Positions 42,437 to 51,007 of a stretch of 64,000 nucleotides of DNA are shown in pieces. Source of the DNA: Croceibacterium_B sp963811255 (lineage in GTDB: Bacteria > Pseudomonadota > Alphaproteobacteria > Sphingomonadales > Sphingomonadaceae); NCBI GenBank assembly GCA_963811255.1, contig CAWEQI010000001.1:744001-808000 (forward strand). Direction: 5' to 3'. Position 1 is the stretch's first letter. The number at the start of each line of letters is the position of its first letter. The notes under the pieces were generated by a model, which had not been told where the DNA came from, did not search any database, and saw only the letters and a list, made by a program, of their open reading frames with translations. The position numbers and the translations under genes were made by a program.

Positions 42437-42868
42437 CTAAGCCGTCTGGATGTATTGCCGCATATGCTCGGCTTCGGCGCTGATCTCTTCGGTCCGCGCT
42501 TTGACGATGTCGCCGATCGAAATGAAGGCGATCATCGCGCCGCCGCGCATCACCGGCAGGTGGCGGATTCGCCGGCGTGTCATCAGCGCAAGGGCGTCGG
42601 TGAAGCTGGTGTCCGGCGCAATGGTCACCGGCGGCGAAGTCATCACTTCGCCCACCTGCCGCTCCAGGCAATGCTCGCCTTCGGCAGCGAGGCGATAGAG
42701 CACATCGCGTTCGGAGAAGATTCCGGCCACCTGGCCACCGCTCAGCACCGGCAGCGCGCCGATACGCTTTTCGGCGAGCAGCTTGACCGCCTGGCGCACG
42801 GTGGCGCCGGCCGGGCAAGTGACGATCTCGGCAGGGTCGCGGGCGGCGATCAGTCGGGCAATGTCCAT
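42437..42868 (-). CDS. Tandem CBS domain protein
   Basis: A 143-residue protein made of two CBS motifs (ATVRQAVKLLAEKRIGALPVLSG with GIFSERDV; TSFTDALALMTRRRIRHLPVMRGG with FISIGDIVKAR), which form one Bateman module that binds adenine nucleotides. Such stand-alone proteins are common in alphaproteobacteria and usually of unknown target. AAGGGAGA precedes the ATG at 42868 by 5 bases, fixing the start. The gene is divergent from a small membrane-protein gene. Confidence 0.88.
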   Translation of the reverse strand: MDIARLIAARDPAEIVTCPAGATVRQAVKLLAEKRIGALPVLSGGQVAGIFSERDVLYRLAAEGEHCLERQVGEVMTSPPVTIAPDTSFTDALALMTRRRIRHLPVMRGGAMIAFISIGDIVKARTEEISAEAEHMRQYIQTA

Positions 42869-42955
42869 GACACTCTCCCTTTCTTGTGCGACCCCTTGTG
42901 CCACAAACGGCGATTCGGCGCGAATCATCCTCGCTGAGGCGTTGCGCGACTGGGC

Positions 42956-43285
42956 GTGGATCGCCATGTGGCGTTCGTGCCCCATCGTTCTCCGCTCGAC
43001 GAACCCGACAAGGCCGCGCACGCCTGGGCGAACTACCGCCGGCTGATGCGAATCATGTCGGCGCTGACGCTGTTGGTCATCGCCGCCGCGCTCGGGGCGC
43101 TTTACGCGCTCGGGGCGATCGTCTCGATCCATTTCGTGATCGCCACCGCGCTCGGCATCGGCGCGACGATGATGCTGATGTCGGTGCTGATGGGGCTGGT
43201 GTTCCTGTCGAGCGGCACCGGACACGACGAATCGGTCTCCGATCCGGTCAACGACGAAGGCGACGAGGCTAACCGCTGGCCCTGA
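42956..43285 (+). CDS. Small inner-membrane protein of unknown function
   Basis: A 109-residue protein with a basic, hydrophilic N terminus (HRSPLDEPDKAAHAWANYRRLMR) and two transmembrane helices (IMSALTLLVIAAALGALYALGA and FVIATALGIGATMMLMSVLMGLVFL), ending in an acidic tail (NDEGDEANRWP). The arrangement with the DEPDKAAHAWANYRRLM stretch is typical of small conserved sphingomonad membrane proteins. It starts with GTG, and a later GTG is possible. The 3' end overlaps the convergent ferredoxin-like gene by 17 bases. Confidence 0.7.
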   Translation: MDRHVAFVPHRSPLDEPDKAAHAWANYRRLMRIMSALTLLVIAAALGALYALGAIVSIHFVIATALGIGATMMLMSVLMGLVFLSSGTGHDESVSDPVNDEGDEANRWP

Positions 43286-43598
43286 GTCGGTACTCCTCGA
43301 CCGGCACACCGCCGATCAGGTGTTCCTGGATGATCCGTTCGAGGACCTCCTCGGTGCAGCTGTGGTACCAGACCCGGTCGGGCCAGACGACCGCGATCGG
43401 GCCGGCGGCGCAGATTTGCAGGCAATCGGCCTTGGTCCGCTGAACGCCGCCGGCTCCCGCCAAGCCGAGCTGCTTAAGGCGGCGCTTGAGGTATTTCCAT
43501 GAACGCTCGCCGACCTCGCGGCGGCAGCACTCGCCCTTTTCCGACATGCAGCACAGGAAGATATGCCGCCGAATACTTTCGCCGCCGATCTTGGCCAA
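43269..43598 (-). CDS. (2Fe-2S) ferredoxin domain protein
   Basis: A protein of about 109 residues resembling the COG3411 thioredoxin-like ferredoxins. It begins AKIGGESIRRHIFLCCMSEKGECC, then RTKADCLQICAAGPIAVVWPD and WYHSCTEEVLERIIQEHLIGG. The cysteines in FLCC, GECC, DCLQIC and HSC are spaced to bind a 2Fe-2S cluster. No ATG is in a suitable place: TTG at 43598 (GAGG 5 bases upstream) is chosen on the basis of the family start. It follows popZ on the same strand after a 52-base gap. The redox partner is unknown. Confidence 0.78.
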   Translation of the reverse strand: MAKIGGESIRRHIFLCCMSEKGECCRREVGERSWKYLKRRLKQLGLAGAGGVQRTKADCLQICAAGPIAVVWPDRVWYHSCTEEVLERIIQEHLIGGVPVEEYRLRASG

Positions 43599-43650
43599 TG
43601 CGGCCTCGGCCCGGGCAAGCTCGGTAGATTCGGTAGGTGGAATTGGGAAA

Positions 43651-44106
43651 TCAGCCCTTCTTGCCGGCGATGCGGGCGATCTCGGCCTGGACCAGGCGGT
43701 CGACGATCGGCGGCAGGTTGGTCTCCAGCCACTGTGCCAGCATCGGCCGCAACAGCTCGCGGACCAAGCCTTCGAGCGAGGTTTCGCCCGAGCGGACGAT
43801 CTGCGGCGCCGCCCCCGGCTCCGCCAGCATGGCCAGCGCGGCGAGCAATTCGCGCATCGCCCCCGCCGCGCGCTCGGTTGTGAGGCCGTCGGCCGGCTTG
43901 TCGGACTTTGCCAGCGCGTCGGCTTCGTCGAGCTCGAGTACTTCTTCGTCGCCGTCGTCATCCGAGGCGGCGAAGATTTCCGCGCCGACACCGGCGGACT
44001 CTCGGCGGCTGCGCTCGATCTGGGCGGTTTCGCGGTTGTCGCGCGCAATCACCTTCTTGATCGATTCGAGGATTTCCTCGACCGAAGGCTCGCCGTCCTG
44101 CCTCAC
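43651..44106 (-). CDS. popZ: PopZ (DUF2497) polar organizing protein
   Basis: A 151-residue DUF2497 protein. In Caulobacter PopZ polymerises at cell poles and anchors ParB-bound origins. The N-terminal interaction helix is GEPSVEEILESIKKVIARD, followed by an acidic, Pro-poor disordered linker (SDDDGDEEVLELDEADALAK). The C-terminal oligomerisation segments are LRELLRPMLAQWLETNLPPIVDRLVQAEIARI. The GTG start overlaps the tolC stop (GTGA), so PopZ translation depends on tolC. It lies about 9.5 kb from the presumed oriC on its right side, with parABS on the left. Confidence 0.85.
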   Translation of the reverse strand: MRQDGEPSVEEILESIKKVIARDNRETAQIERSRRESAGVGAEIFAASDDDGDEEVLELDEADALAKSDKPADGLTTERAAGAMRELLAALAMLAEPGAAPQIVRSGETSLEGLVRELLRPMLAQWLETNLPPIVDRLVQAEIARIAGKKG

Positions 44107-45608
44107 TGTCCCGTATCCGCCTGCGGTGCGCTCGCCTGTTCCTGCTCCGGGGGAATTTCCGCGTCCTGCGGGGGGATGTCAACGGTGCGCGTCGATTGCG
44201 TCACCGGATCGGGATCGAACGACCAGTCATTGAACTTGTTCTTCACCCGATCGTAGTTGGCGACGGGGTCGTACAGCGGCCCGTCGGCGTCGAGCCCGAG
44301 GTCGCGCGCTTCCGCCCGGCCCATCGCGGCCAGCAGGGTGAATCCGGCGACGTAGGCGTTGCGGCGGGCGGTGACCAGCTGGACCTGCGCCTGCAGCAGT
44401 TCCTGTTCGGCGTTGAGCACGTCGATGATCTGGCGAGTGCCGACGCTCTGCTCCGCGCGCGTGCCCTCCAGGCTCAGTTGGGCGGCGGAGACGGCGGTCT
44501 GGCTCGAGGTGATGATCGCCTGCGCCGCCTGCCACGAGGCGTAGGCCGCGCGCACCTGCTGGACCACGCTGCGTTCGGTGGCGACGACCTGCTCGAGCGC
44601 CTGCGAGGCGCGATCCTGCGCCTGCCGCTCCTGCGCCGCGGGGCGCCCGCCCTGGTACAGCGGAATGGTGATCCGTGCGCCCGCCTGAGCGGTGGTCTGC
44701 AACTCCGGAATGTTGAGCGGGAGCAAGCTCGACGACAGGCTGCCGAGATTGTCGGTCGCGTTGCCGGTGGCGAACAGTTCAACCTTCGGCAGGCGAGCCG
44801 CCCCCGCCGCCTCGATGTCGAACCCGGCGGCGTCGGCATTCTCCTGCGCCGCGATCAGGTCCGGATTGTTCTGCAGCGCGTCCTTGACCGCGTCGGGGAC
44901 CGTGTTCGGAAGCCCCGGCAGCGGCGGCGGCGGCTCGAGGTCCGTCGGCGCTTTGCCGACCAGTTGCACGTAGCGCTCGCGGGCGGAAATCAGGTTCGCT
45001 TGCGCGGTCCGCAGGTCCCCCTCGGCGAGCGCCAGCCGCGATTGCGACTGGGCGACGTCGGTGCGCGTCAGCTGCCCGATCTGAAACTGGTCCTGGGTCG
45101 ATTCGAGGTTGACCCGCAGCACATGGACGTTGTTGGCGTTGAGGCCGACGACCGCTTCATCCAGGATCACGTCCATGTAGGCGCCGACCACCTGGCTGAA
45201 CAGCGAGCTTTCGCTGCCGCGCAAGGTGGCTCGTCCCGCCAGGTCGCGGGTCTCGGCCGCGCGAATGCCGTTCTTGGTCGCTCCGCCTTCGTAGATCGGC
45301 ACCGTCAGATTGAGGGTGCCGTTCGCCGAACGGGCTTGCGAGGAGAACGATCCGGAGCTCTGCTTCAGGTATTCGGTGTAGGTGCCGTTAGCGCTGAGCG
45401 ACGGCAGGGCGGCGGACTTCTGGATCGGCACGTTCTCGTCGGTCGCGCGCTGCTGCGCTCGCGCTCCCTCGAGGGTCGGGTTGGTGCGATAGGCGGCGTT
45501 GAGCGCGTCTTTCAGCGTGTCGGCGTGCGCCGGCGCCGCTGCCGCAAGGCACGCGCCGGCAAGGCACCCGATCTGCCATCCCCTCCGCCGCACGATCAGA
45601 AGCTCCAT
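44103..45608 (-). CDS. tolC: TolC family outer-membrane efflux protein
   Basis: A 501-residue outer-membrane channel of the TolC family. It has signal GCLAGACLAAAAPAHA, then two OEP repeats (LKDALNAAYRTNPTLEGARAQQRA; LTRTDVAQSQSRLALAEGDLRTAQ; LPNTVPDAVKDALQNNPDLIAAQENADAAG; IIDVLNAEQELLQAQVQLVTARR) and an acidic/glutamine-rich tail. It should form the trimeric exit duct for drug or type I export. No partner membrane-fusion protein is near. It overlaps the PCMT-like gene by 13 bases at its start and popZ by 4 at its end. Confidence 0.93.
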   Translation of the reverse strand: MELLIVRRRGWQIGCLAGACLAAAAPAHADTLKDALNAAYRTNPTLEGARAQQRATDENVPIQKSAALPSLSANGTYTEYLKQSSGSFSSQARSANGTLNLTVPIYEGGATKNGIRAAETRDLAGRATLRGSESSLFSQVVGAYMDVILDEAVVGLNANNVHVLRVNLESTQDQFQIGQLTRTDVAQSQSRLALAEGDLRTAQANLISARERYVQLVGKAPTDLEPPPPLPGLPNTVPDAVKDALQNNPDLIAAQENADAAGFDIEAAGAARLPKVELFATGNATDNLGSLSSSLLPLNIPELQTTAQAGARITIPLYQGGRPAAQERQAQDRASQALEQVVATERSVVQQVRAAYASWQAAQAIITSSQTAVSAAQLSLEGTRAEQSVGTRQIIDVLNAEQELLQAQVQLVTARRNAYVAGFTLLAAMGRAEARDLGLDADGPLYDPVANYDRVKNKFNDWSFDPDPVTQSTRTVDIPPQDAEIPPEQEQASAPQADTGQ

Positions 45609-46204
45609 TCCTTCTTGGCGGCGAACTCCGGCAGTACCGGGATGCCGACTTCGGCCAGCGGCAACAGCCCGACCTCGCCCGCCGCCTTGCGGCCCACCGC
45701 CAGCCGGGTGAGGCCGTTGCGGAGCAATCCGGTGACCACCCGCGCCCCTTCGGCGAGGCGCCGCACCAGAGTGTCGGGCAAGTGCTCGATCGCGCCGTCG
45801 ATCATCAGCAGCGTGAAATCGCCCCGCTTGCGCGAGACGGCGACGGCGTTGGCTGGCGAAACCACTTCGAGCGAGCCGACCAGCGGCCGCACCAATTCGG
45901 CGAGATAGCCGCTGCCGCCATCGACCAGCAGCGCCTTGTCGGCCGCGCTCGGCCGCGCTTCCTGCAGCATCAATCCCTGGACGACCGGGGCGGCGAGATA
46001 GCGGCCGTTGCCGAGCGCGATCGCCCGGTCGACGTAAGCGACGCCGCGGGCGGTAGCGGGCACGAAGTCCTCACGCGCCACGGTTCCCATGCGCGAGAGC
46101 GCGAACTGGGCGTTGATGCCGCTGGTGCGCAGTTGGCTGTCGATCATCGCCTTGCGGGCGGCGGCCTGTCCGCCGGCCTGCGGGCGGTCCTCAACGATAG
46201 TCAC
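45596..46204 (-). CDS. Protein-L-isoaspartate O-methyltransferase-like protein
   Basis: A 202-residue PCMT family protein. It opens with AARKAMIDSQLRTSGI and VAREDFVPATARGVAYVDRAIALGNGRYLAAP, as in the family. The SAM motif is degenerate (LLVDGGSGYLAELV in place of VLEIGTGSGY), and the region after it is shortened. Catalytic activity is therefore uncertain; the tolC-linked copy in alphaproteobacteria often has this form. GTG start. It is upstream of tolC with a 13-base overlap, and divergent from the fumarase gene. Confidence 0.83.
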   Translation of the reverse strand: MTIVEDRPQAGGQAAARKAMIDSQLRTSGINAQFALSRMGTVAREDFVPATARGVAYVDRAIALGNGRYLAAPVVQGLMLQEARPSAADKALLVDGGSGYLAELVRPLVGSLEVVSPANAVAVSRKRGDFTLLMIDGAIEHLPDTLVRRLAEGARVVTGLLRNGLTRLAVGRKAAGEVGLLPLAEVGIPVLPEFAAKKEWSF

Positions 46205-46385
46205 GTGGGCGCGTCTCTTCTGGGTCCTGTCGCGGGGGCCTTAAGCCCTGGCGCGGCTGCGGGCAATGGTGGGCGTTGTCGCAAATTATTGCAGGCAAAC
46301 GCCTGTTGCCGAGCCGCCGCGATGTTTGACTAGCGGGGCGGCCGGCGTATGGGTCGCCCTTTCGACGGGCAGGAGGGCTGGGTCG

Positions 46386-47912
46386 ATGAGCGACATGGTG
46401 ACGATCCGCGAGGAGGATCTGATCGACAGCGTGGCCGATGCGCTGCAATTCATCTCCTACTACCATCCGATGGATTACATCCGCGCGCTCGGCGCGGCGT
46501 ACGAGGCGGAGCAGGGGCTGGCGGCGAAGGACGCGATCGCGCAAATCCTCACCAACAGCCGGATGTGCGCCGAAGGCCACCGGCCGATCTGCCAGGACAC
46601 CGGCATCGCCAACGTGTTCGTGAAGTGGGGGCAGGACTGCCGCCTGGAATCGGACCGCAGCCTGCAGGAGGTCGTCGACGAAGGCGTCCGCCGTGCCTAC
46701 ACGCTGCCGGAGAACAAGCTGCGCGCCTCGATCCTGGCCGATCCGGCGTTCACCCGCCGCAACACCCGCGACAACACGCCGTGCGTGCTGTCGGTCGAGA
46801 TGGTGCCGGGCAACACGGTGTCGATCGACGTCGCCGCCAAGGGCGGCGGCAGCGAGGCCAAGTCCAAGTTCAAGATGATGAACCCGAGCGACAACATCGT
46901 CGATTGGGTGCTCGAAATGGTTCCGCAGATGGGCGCCGGCTGGTGTCCGCCGGGGATGCTCGGGATCGGCATCGGCGGCACCGCCGAGCATTGCGTCAAG
47001 CTCGCCAAGCTGAGCCTGATGGAGCCGATCGACATGGCTCAGTTGAAAGCGCGCGGCCCAGCGACCGACATCGAGCGGCTGCGGATCGAGATCTTCGACA
47101 AGGTCAATGCGCTCGGCATCGGCGCGCAAGGGCTCGGCGGCCTGGCGACGGTGCTCGACGTCAAGATCCTCGACTGGCCGTGCCATGCGGCCAACAAGCC
47201 GGTGGCGATGATCCCCAACTGCGCGGCGACGCGCCACGCCCATTTCACGCTCGACGGCTCCGGCCCGAGCTATCTCGAATCGCCCGGGCTCGACCAGTGG
47301 CCCGAGGTCCACTGGAAGCCGGACAAGTCCGCCAGGCGCGTCAACCTTGACGGGCTCACGCCGGAGGAAGTGGCGAGCTGGAAAGCCGGCGACCGGTTGC
47401 TGCTCAGCGGGGCGATGCTCACCGGCCGCGATGCAGCGCACAAGCGGATCAGGGACATGCTCGACAAGGGCGAGGAATTGCCGGTCAGCTTCAAGGGCCG
47501 GGCGATCTATTACGTCGGCCCGGTCGATCCGGTGATGGGCGAAGTGGTCGGCCCGGCCGGCCCGACCACCGCCACCCGGATGGACAGCTTCACCGACATG
47601 ATGCTCGAGCTTGGGCTGCTGGCGATGATCGGCAAGGCCGAACGCGGCCAGGGCGCGGTCGGCGAAATCGCCCGGCACAAGGTCGCCTATCTGATGGCGG
47701 TCGGCGGGGCGGCCTATCTCGTCTCGCGCGCGGTCAAGCAGGCGAAGGTGGTCGCCTTCGAAGACCTCGGCATGGAGGCGATCTACGAATTCACCGTGCA
47801 GGACATGCCGGTGACGGTCGCGGTGGATAGCCACGGTAACAACGTCCACACGCTGGCGCCCGCCGAATGGCGCGACAAAATCGTGCGCGAACGTTTGTTG
47901 GCGAACGCCTGA
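46386..47912 (+). CDS. Class I (iron-sulfur) fumarate hydratase
   Basis: A TCA-cycle enzyme interconverting fumarate and malate, of the oxygen-sensitive 4Fe-4S class. The 508-residue protein carries RPICQDTGIANVFVKWG (first cluster Cys), a mid-segment GGSEAKSKFKMMNPSDNIVDWV, GIGIGGTAEHCVKLAKLSL (second Cys), and a C-terminal half with SGAMLTGRDAAHKRI, AIYYVGPVDP and GPAGPTTATRMDSF. AGGAGGG lies about 10 bases before the ATG. It is divergent from the PCMT-like gene. A weak hairpin with AAGCAC/GTGCTT arms follows the stop. Confidence 0.96.
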   Translation: MSDMVTIREEDLIDSVADALQFISYYHPMDYIRALGAAYEAEQGLAAKDAIAQILTNSRMCAEGHRPICQDTGIANVFVKWGQDCRLESDRSLQEVVDEGVRRAYTLPENKLRASILADPAFTRRNTRDNTPCVLSVEMVPGNTVSIDVAAKGGGSEAKSKFKMMNPSDNIVDWVLEMVPQMGAGWCPPGMLGIGIGGTAEHCVKLAKLSLMEPIDMAQLKARGPATDIERLRIEIFDKVNALGIGAQGLGGLATVLDVKILDWPCHAANKPVAMIPNCAATRHAHFTLDGSGPSYLESPGLDQWPEVHWKPDKSARRVNLDGLTPEEVASWKAGDRLLLSGAMLTGRDAAHKRIRDMLDKGEELPVSFKGRAIYYVGPVDPVMGEVVGPAGPTTATRMDSFTDMMLELGLLAMIGKAERGQGAVGEIARHKVAYLMAVGGAAYLVSRAVKQAKVVAFEDLGMEAIYEFTVQDMPVTVAVDSHGNNVHTLAPAEWRDKIVRERLLANA

Positions 47913-47931
47913 GCCGAATCCGCTTTCCTAC

Positions 47932-47949
47932 AAGCACAGGTTCGTGCTT
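47932..47949 (+). terminator. Possible weak terminator after fumarase
   Basis: AAGCAC and GTGCTT form a 6-bp stem with a 6-base loop, 20 bases after the fumarase stop. There is no long T run, so it is a weak call. The remaining 260 bases of this gap before the histidine kinase gene show no coding sequence. Confidence 0.35.
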
Positions 47950-48207
47950 TGTTCGTCCCCGAAGAGTTTGGATGGCGCCATCGGCCGAGAAACGGAAAGT
48001 TACGTCGGAAGCGCTTGGCGTCGCTGGCAAGATTTTGAAATGAAAGGCGGAAGTTCGGGAACTTCAATTCCACATTACCCCCGGTTTGGTGTGCCAAATG
48101 GCGGTGCCGGACGGGCGGGCGACATCCGATCGGCGATTCGACCAAGCGTCGATGGCGTTCGACATCGGCGCTGGCGGTCGGGTAGCCGCGCAGGGTAAAG
48201 CAGGTCG

Positions 48208-49404
48208 ATGGAGAACGAGCTTCTCGAGCCGCAACCCGCGCACGTGCCGTTCAAGACGGTGCTCGCCTCGATCGTCGGCTTGTGGCTGACCTACTTTCTG
48301 CTGGTGACGGTCCGTTCCGAGCTGCTCGATCTCGGTTTCGAGCAGGAAATGCTCTGGCGCCGGGCCGTCGCCAGCCTCGCCGGCGTGGCCATCGTCGTCG
48401 GGCTGTGGCTGGTGCTGCGGCTGTTCGACGCGCGGCCGTTGTGGGTGAAGATCGCCGCCGCGCTGCTGTTGTCGATCCCGGTCGCCCTGATGCTCGCCGA
48501 GGCCAACGAGATGGCTTTCGCCCCGCTCGAGTTGCGCGTGCAAAGCCGCAAGGCCGCGCAGGAAGGCCTGGTGGTGCGCCGCGACGCCTCGGGCGATTTG
48601 CTGGTCGACGTTCCGATACCCACCCCCGCGGGAACCACGCGGGCGGTGACGATCGACCGCCAAAGCGCCTGGGAAAGTCTCGAAGAGGTCGCCTTCGGGC
48701 GCTATTTCATGTCGCTCGCCTGGTGCGCCCTGTACCTGGCGCTTCTGGCCGGTGAGAAGGCGCGCGTGGCCGAGCGGCGCGAGGGTGCGTTCCGCCGCGC
48801 CGCCAAGGCCGCCGAGCTGAGGTCGCTGCGCTATCAGGTCAATCCGCACTTTCTGTTCAACACGCTGAACTCGCTCTCCGCGCTGGTGCTGACCGGCAAG
48901 ACCGCCGCGGCCGAGCGGATGATCCAGACGATCTCGACCTTCTACCGCCGGAGCCTGGCCGACGATCCGACCGCCGACGTGCCGCTGCGCGAGGAATTTG
49001 CGCTCCAGCGGCTCTACCTCGACATCGAGACCGTGCGTTTTCCCGACCGGTTGAAGGCCGAGTACGAATTGCCCGAAGCGCTCGCGGGGGCGCTGGTCCC
49101 GGGGATGATCCTGCAGCCGATCGTCGAGAATTCGGTCAGGCACGCGGTCGCCCCGGCCTCGCGCAAGGTGACGATCACGCTTTCGGCGCGCGAGGAATAC
49201 GGCCGCCTGGTGGTCACCGTCGCCGACGACGGGGCGGGCAAGGGAGCTTCGCGGCCCGGTTTCGGCATCGGCCTCGGGAATGTCGAGGAGCGGCTCACCG
49301 CCCGTTTCGGCAACGAGGCCAGCGTGGTCTCCGGGCCGACCTCGACCGGCTATGCGACTCACATCCGTCTGCCGCTGATCGGCGAAGCGAGGCATGCCGC
49401 ATGA
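48208..49404 (+). CDS. LytS/YpdA-type sensor histidine kinase
   Basis: A 398-residue membrane histidine kinase. Four hydrophobic helices are seen (TVLASIVGLWLTYFLLVTV; AVASLAGVAIVVGLWLVL; WVKIAAALLLSIPVALMLA; FMSLAWCALYLALLAG), with a loop of about 100 residues between the last two. The phospho-acceptor His is in LRYQVNPHFLFNTLNSL, and the ATP-binding domain has ILQPIVENSVRHA and GIGLGNVEERL. It has no separate HAMP or sensor domain. It is paired with a LytTR regulator (ATGA overlap), so it probably phosphorylates it. The signal is unknown. Confidence 0.93.
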   Translation: MENELLEPQPAHVPFKTVLASIVGLWLTYFLLVTVRSELLDLGFEQEMLWRRAVASLAGVAIVVGLWLVLRLFDARPLWVKIAAALLLSIPVALMLAEANEMAFAPLELRVQSRKAAQEGLVVRRDASGDLLVDVPIPTPAGTTRAVTIDRQSAWESLEEVAFGRYFMSLAWCALYLALLAGEKARVAERREGAFRRAAKAAELRSLRYQVNPHFLFNTLNSLSALVLTGKTAAAERMIQTISTFYRRSLADDPTADVPLREEFALQRLYLDIETVRFPDRLKAEYELPEALAGALVPGMILQPIVENSVRHAVAPASRKVTITLSAREEYGRLVVTVADDGAGKGASRPGFGIGLGNVEERLTARFGNEASVVSGPTSTGYATHIRLPLIGEARHAA

Positions 49405-50138
49405 CCAATTCGAGCGCCGCGCCGCTGCGCACCCTGATCGTCGACGACGAGCCGCTGGCGATCGAGCGGATGCAGGTGCTGTGCGGCGAGATTGCGGACC
49501 TGACGGTGGTCGGCTCGGCCGCCGACGGTGCCTCGGCCTTGCGGCTTTCCGGAAAACACGAACCGGATCTGGTCCTGCTCGACATGACGATGCCCGGCAT
49601 GGACGGCCTCGCCGTCGCTCGCGAACTCGGCCGGGCGGAGCAGCCGCCGGCGGTGATCTTCGTCACCGCGCACGAGGATTTCGCGGTCGAGGCGTTCGAC
49701 CTCGACGCGATCGACTACGTGCTCAAGCCGGTCGGGCGCGAACGACTCGAGCGCGCGGTCGCCCGGGCGATGGCGCGCCGGGGATCGCGGCAAGCGGGCG
49801 GCGGGCAATGGCTCGAGGAATTCTGGGTCCCGCATCGCTCCGAGCTGCTGCGGATCGAAGCCGACCAGGTCGAGCGGATCGACGCCGAGCGCGACTACGT
49901 CCGGCTTCACGTGGGTGAGCGCAGCTATCTGCTGCTGCAGACGATCGCCGGGCTCGAAGCGAGGCTGAATCCGGAAAAGTTCATCCGCATACACCGCTCG
50001 ACGATCCTGCGGCGCGACGGGATCCGCCGCCTGCGCCACGAGGGCCTCGGCGTCTGGTCGGCCGAGCTCGACGACGGCGAAGCGCTGCGCATCGGGCGCA
50101 CCTATCTGCGCAAGGTGAAGGCGATGGCGGGCCGCTGA
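49401..50138 (+). CDS. LytTR-family response regulator
   Basis: A 245-residue response regulator: receiver domain (DDEPLAIERM; phospho-acceptor Asp in VLLDMTMPGMDGL; FVTAHEDF; DYVLKPVG) followed by a LytTR DNA-binding domain (RIDAERDYVRLHVGERSYLL; FIRIHRSTIL; RIGRTYLRKVKAMAG). It overlaps the kinase gene by 4 bases. A strong terminator follows. A clear pair of LytTR boxes was not found in the gap upstream of the kinase gene, so the target is not known. Confidence 0.94.
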   Translation: MTNSSAAPLRTLIVDDEPLAIERMQVLCGEIADLTVVGSAADGASALRLSGKHEPDLVLLDMTMPGMDGLAVARELGRAEQPPAVIFVTAHEDFAVEAFDLDAIDYVLKPVGRERLERAVARAMARRGSRQAGGGQWLEEFWVPHRSELLRIEADQVERIDAERDYVRLHVGERSYLLLQTIAGLEARLNPEKFIRIHRSTILRRDGIRRLRHEGLGVWSAELDDGEALRIGRTYLRKVKAMAGR

Positions 50139-50144
50139 AACGGA

Positions 50145-50180
50145 ACAGGGCTCCGCGGTGGCCCGCGGAGCCCTGTGTTT
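50145..50180. terminator. Strong hairpin terminator after the LytTR regulator
   Basis: A perfect 14-bp stem (ACAGGGCTCCGCGG / CCGCGGAGCCCTGT) with a TGGC loop is followed by GTTTTGG on the plus strand. It lies between the convergent regulator and urcA genes, so it can serve both directions, mainly the plus strand. Confidence 0.9.
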
Positions 50181-50191
50181 TGGGGTGGTGC

Positions 50192-50485
50192 TCAGCCCCT
50201 CCGCTTGCTCTCGACGATCGCTGCGACTTGTTCCTTCACCTTCTGGCGCGCCTGTTCGTAGCACCTCTTGGCGGCGCTCGACGGCAGTTTGGTGCCGGTG
50301 ACCACGTCGTCAAGGCCGCAGACCCGCCGCGCGGCGGCGTCGATCCGGTTGTCGAGCTCGGCCATGCCTTGCGGCGTCGTCAGGTCAAGGTCGGCGTACT
50401 TGACCTCCACGCTCGGCGCTGTGGCGAAGGCGGTCACTGAGACCGTCGAAAGCGCGGCGGCCAGGGCGAGGGTGCGGATGTTCAT
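50192..50485 (-). CDS. UrcA family periplasmic protein
   Basis: A 97-residue secreted protein with signal TLALAAALSTVSVTAFATA and the UrcA domain (VKYADLDLTTPQGMAELDNRIDAAARRVCG, then a second Cys at KRCYEQARQKVKEQVAAIV). The two cysteines (CGLDD and KRCYE) are characteristic. UrcA proteins are common in sphingomonads and of unknown role. The start has AAGGAGA 6 bases upstream. A perfect 12-bp inverted repeat lies in the untranslated leader just above the ribosome binding site. Confidence 0.87.
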   Translation of the reverse strand: MNIRTLALAAALSTVSVTAFATAPSVEVKYADLDLTTPQGMAELDNRIDAAARRVCGLDDVVTGTKLPSSAAKRCYEQARQKVKEQVAAIVESKRRG

Positions 50486-50506
50486 CGAAATTCTCCTTCC
50501 ATGGTC

Positions 50507-50545
50507 GCGCCACGGTCCGTGAGGGCTGGGGGAGGACCGTGGCGC
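50507..50545. promoter_or_regulatory. Perfect 12-bp inverted repeat in the urcA leader
   Basis: GCGCCACGGTCC (50507-50518) and GGACCGTGGCGC (50534-50545) are exact inverted copies separated by 15 bases. The inner end is 22 bases from the urcA ATG, and the ribosome binding site lies between them. It could be an operator or an mRNA hairpin controlling urcA translation. Confidence 0.65.
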
Positions 50546-50703
50546 ATGAGGAGAAGTAGCAATGCCTACGGCCGTAGCCGCCCGGCGCTCGACCAGCCAA
50601 TCGCCTGTTTCGACCAGGGATTTCCGCTGCCGACGAACTGCCTTCCGCGGCCGTCGAAACGCCGACTGGCAAAACGGCCGCGCCACCCCAGATAGGGGCG
50701 GCG

Positions 50704-50970
50704 ATGGCGGCGCTGTTCTTCACCTTCCTGTTCGGTGTCGTGAATTTCACACTGCACAAGGCGGTCCTCGAAAGCGGCCATCCGCTGCTCGGCCGGATGC
50801 CGTTCATGAACATGCTCGGCCCGCGCGCGAGCCTGGGCGCCGAATTCGCCGTGCTTCTCGGGGCGATGCTGCTGGTCGGCAGCGGCAATTCGCTGTGGGC
50901 CTGGGCCTACTTCGGCTACACGATCCTGAACGGCGTCGCCGCCTGGCTTATCCTGACGCGGCGGGTTTAA
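50704..50970 (+). CDS. Small membrane protein of unknown function
   Basis: An 88-residue protein with an N-terminal hydrophobic segment (LFFTFLFGVVNFTLHKAVL) and two more (ASLGAEFAVLLGAMLLVGSG; WAWAYFGYTILNGVAAWLIL). It is conserved-looking but not a family that can be named. GGGGCGGCG precedes the ATG directly. It lies 38 bases before the lipid-kinase-like gene and may be cotranscribed with it. Confidence 0.65.
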   Translation: MAALFFTFLFGVVNFTLHKAVLESGHPLLGRMPFMNMLGPRASLGAEFAVLLGAMLLVGSGNSLWAWAYFGYTILNGVAAWLILTRRV

Positions 50971-51007
50971 CCGGAACCGGGCGCGCAGAGCGGCGCTTTC
51001 TTATCCC

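Noticed and set aside
47913..48207. LytTR binding repeats upstream of the sensor kinase
   Set aside because: No pair of direct repeats matching the LytTR box at the usual spacing was found; only a weak hairpin after fumarase is seen.
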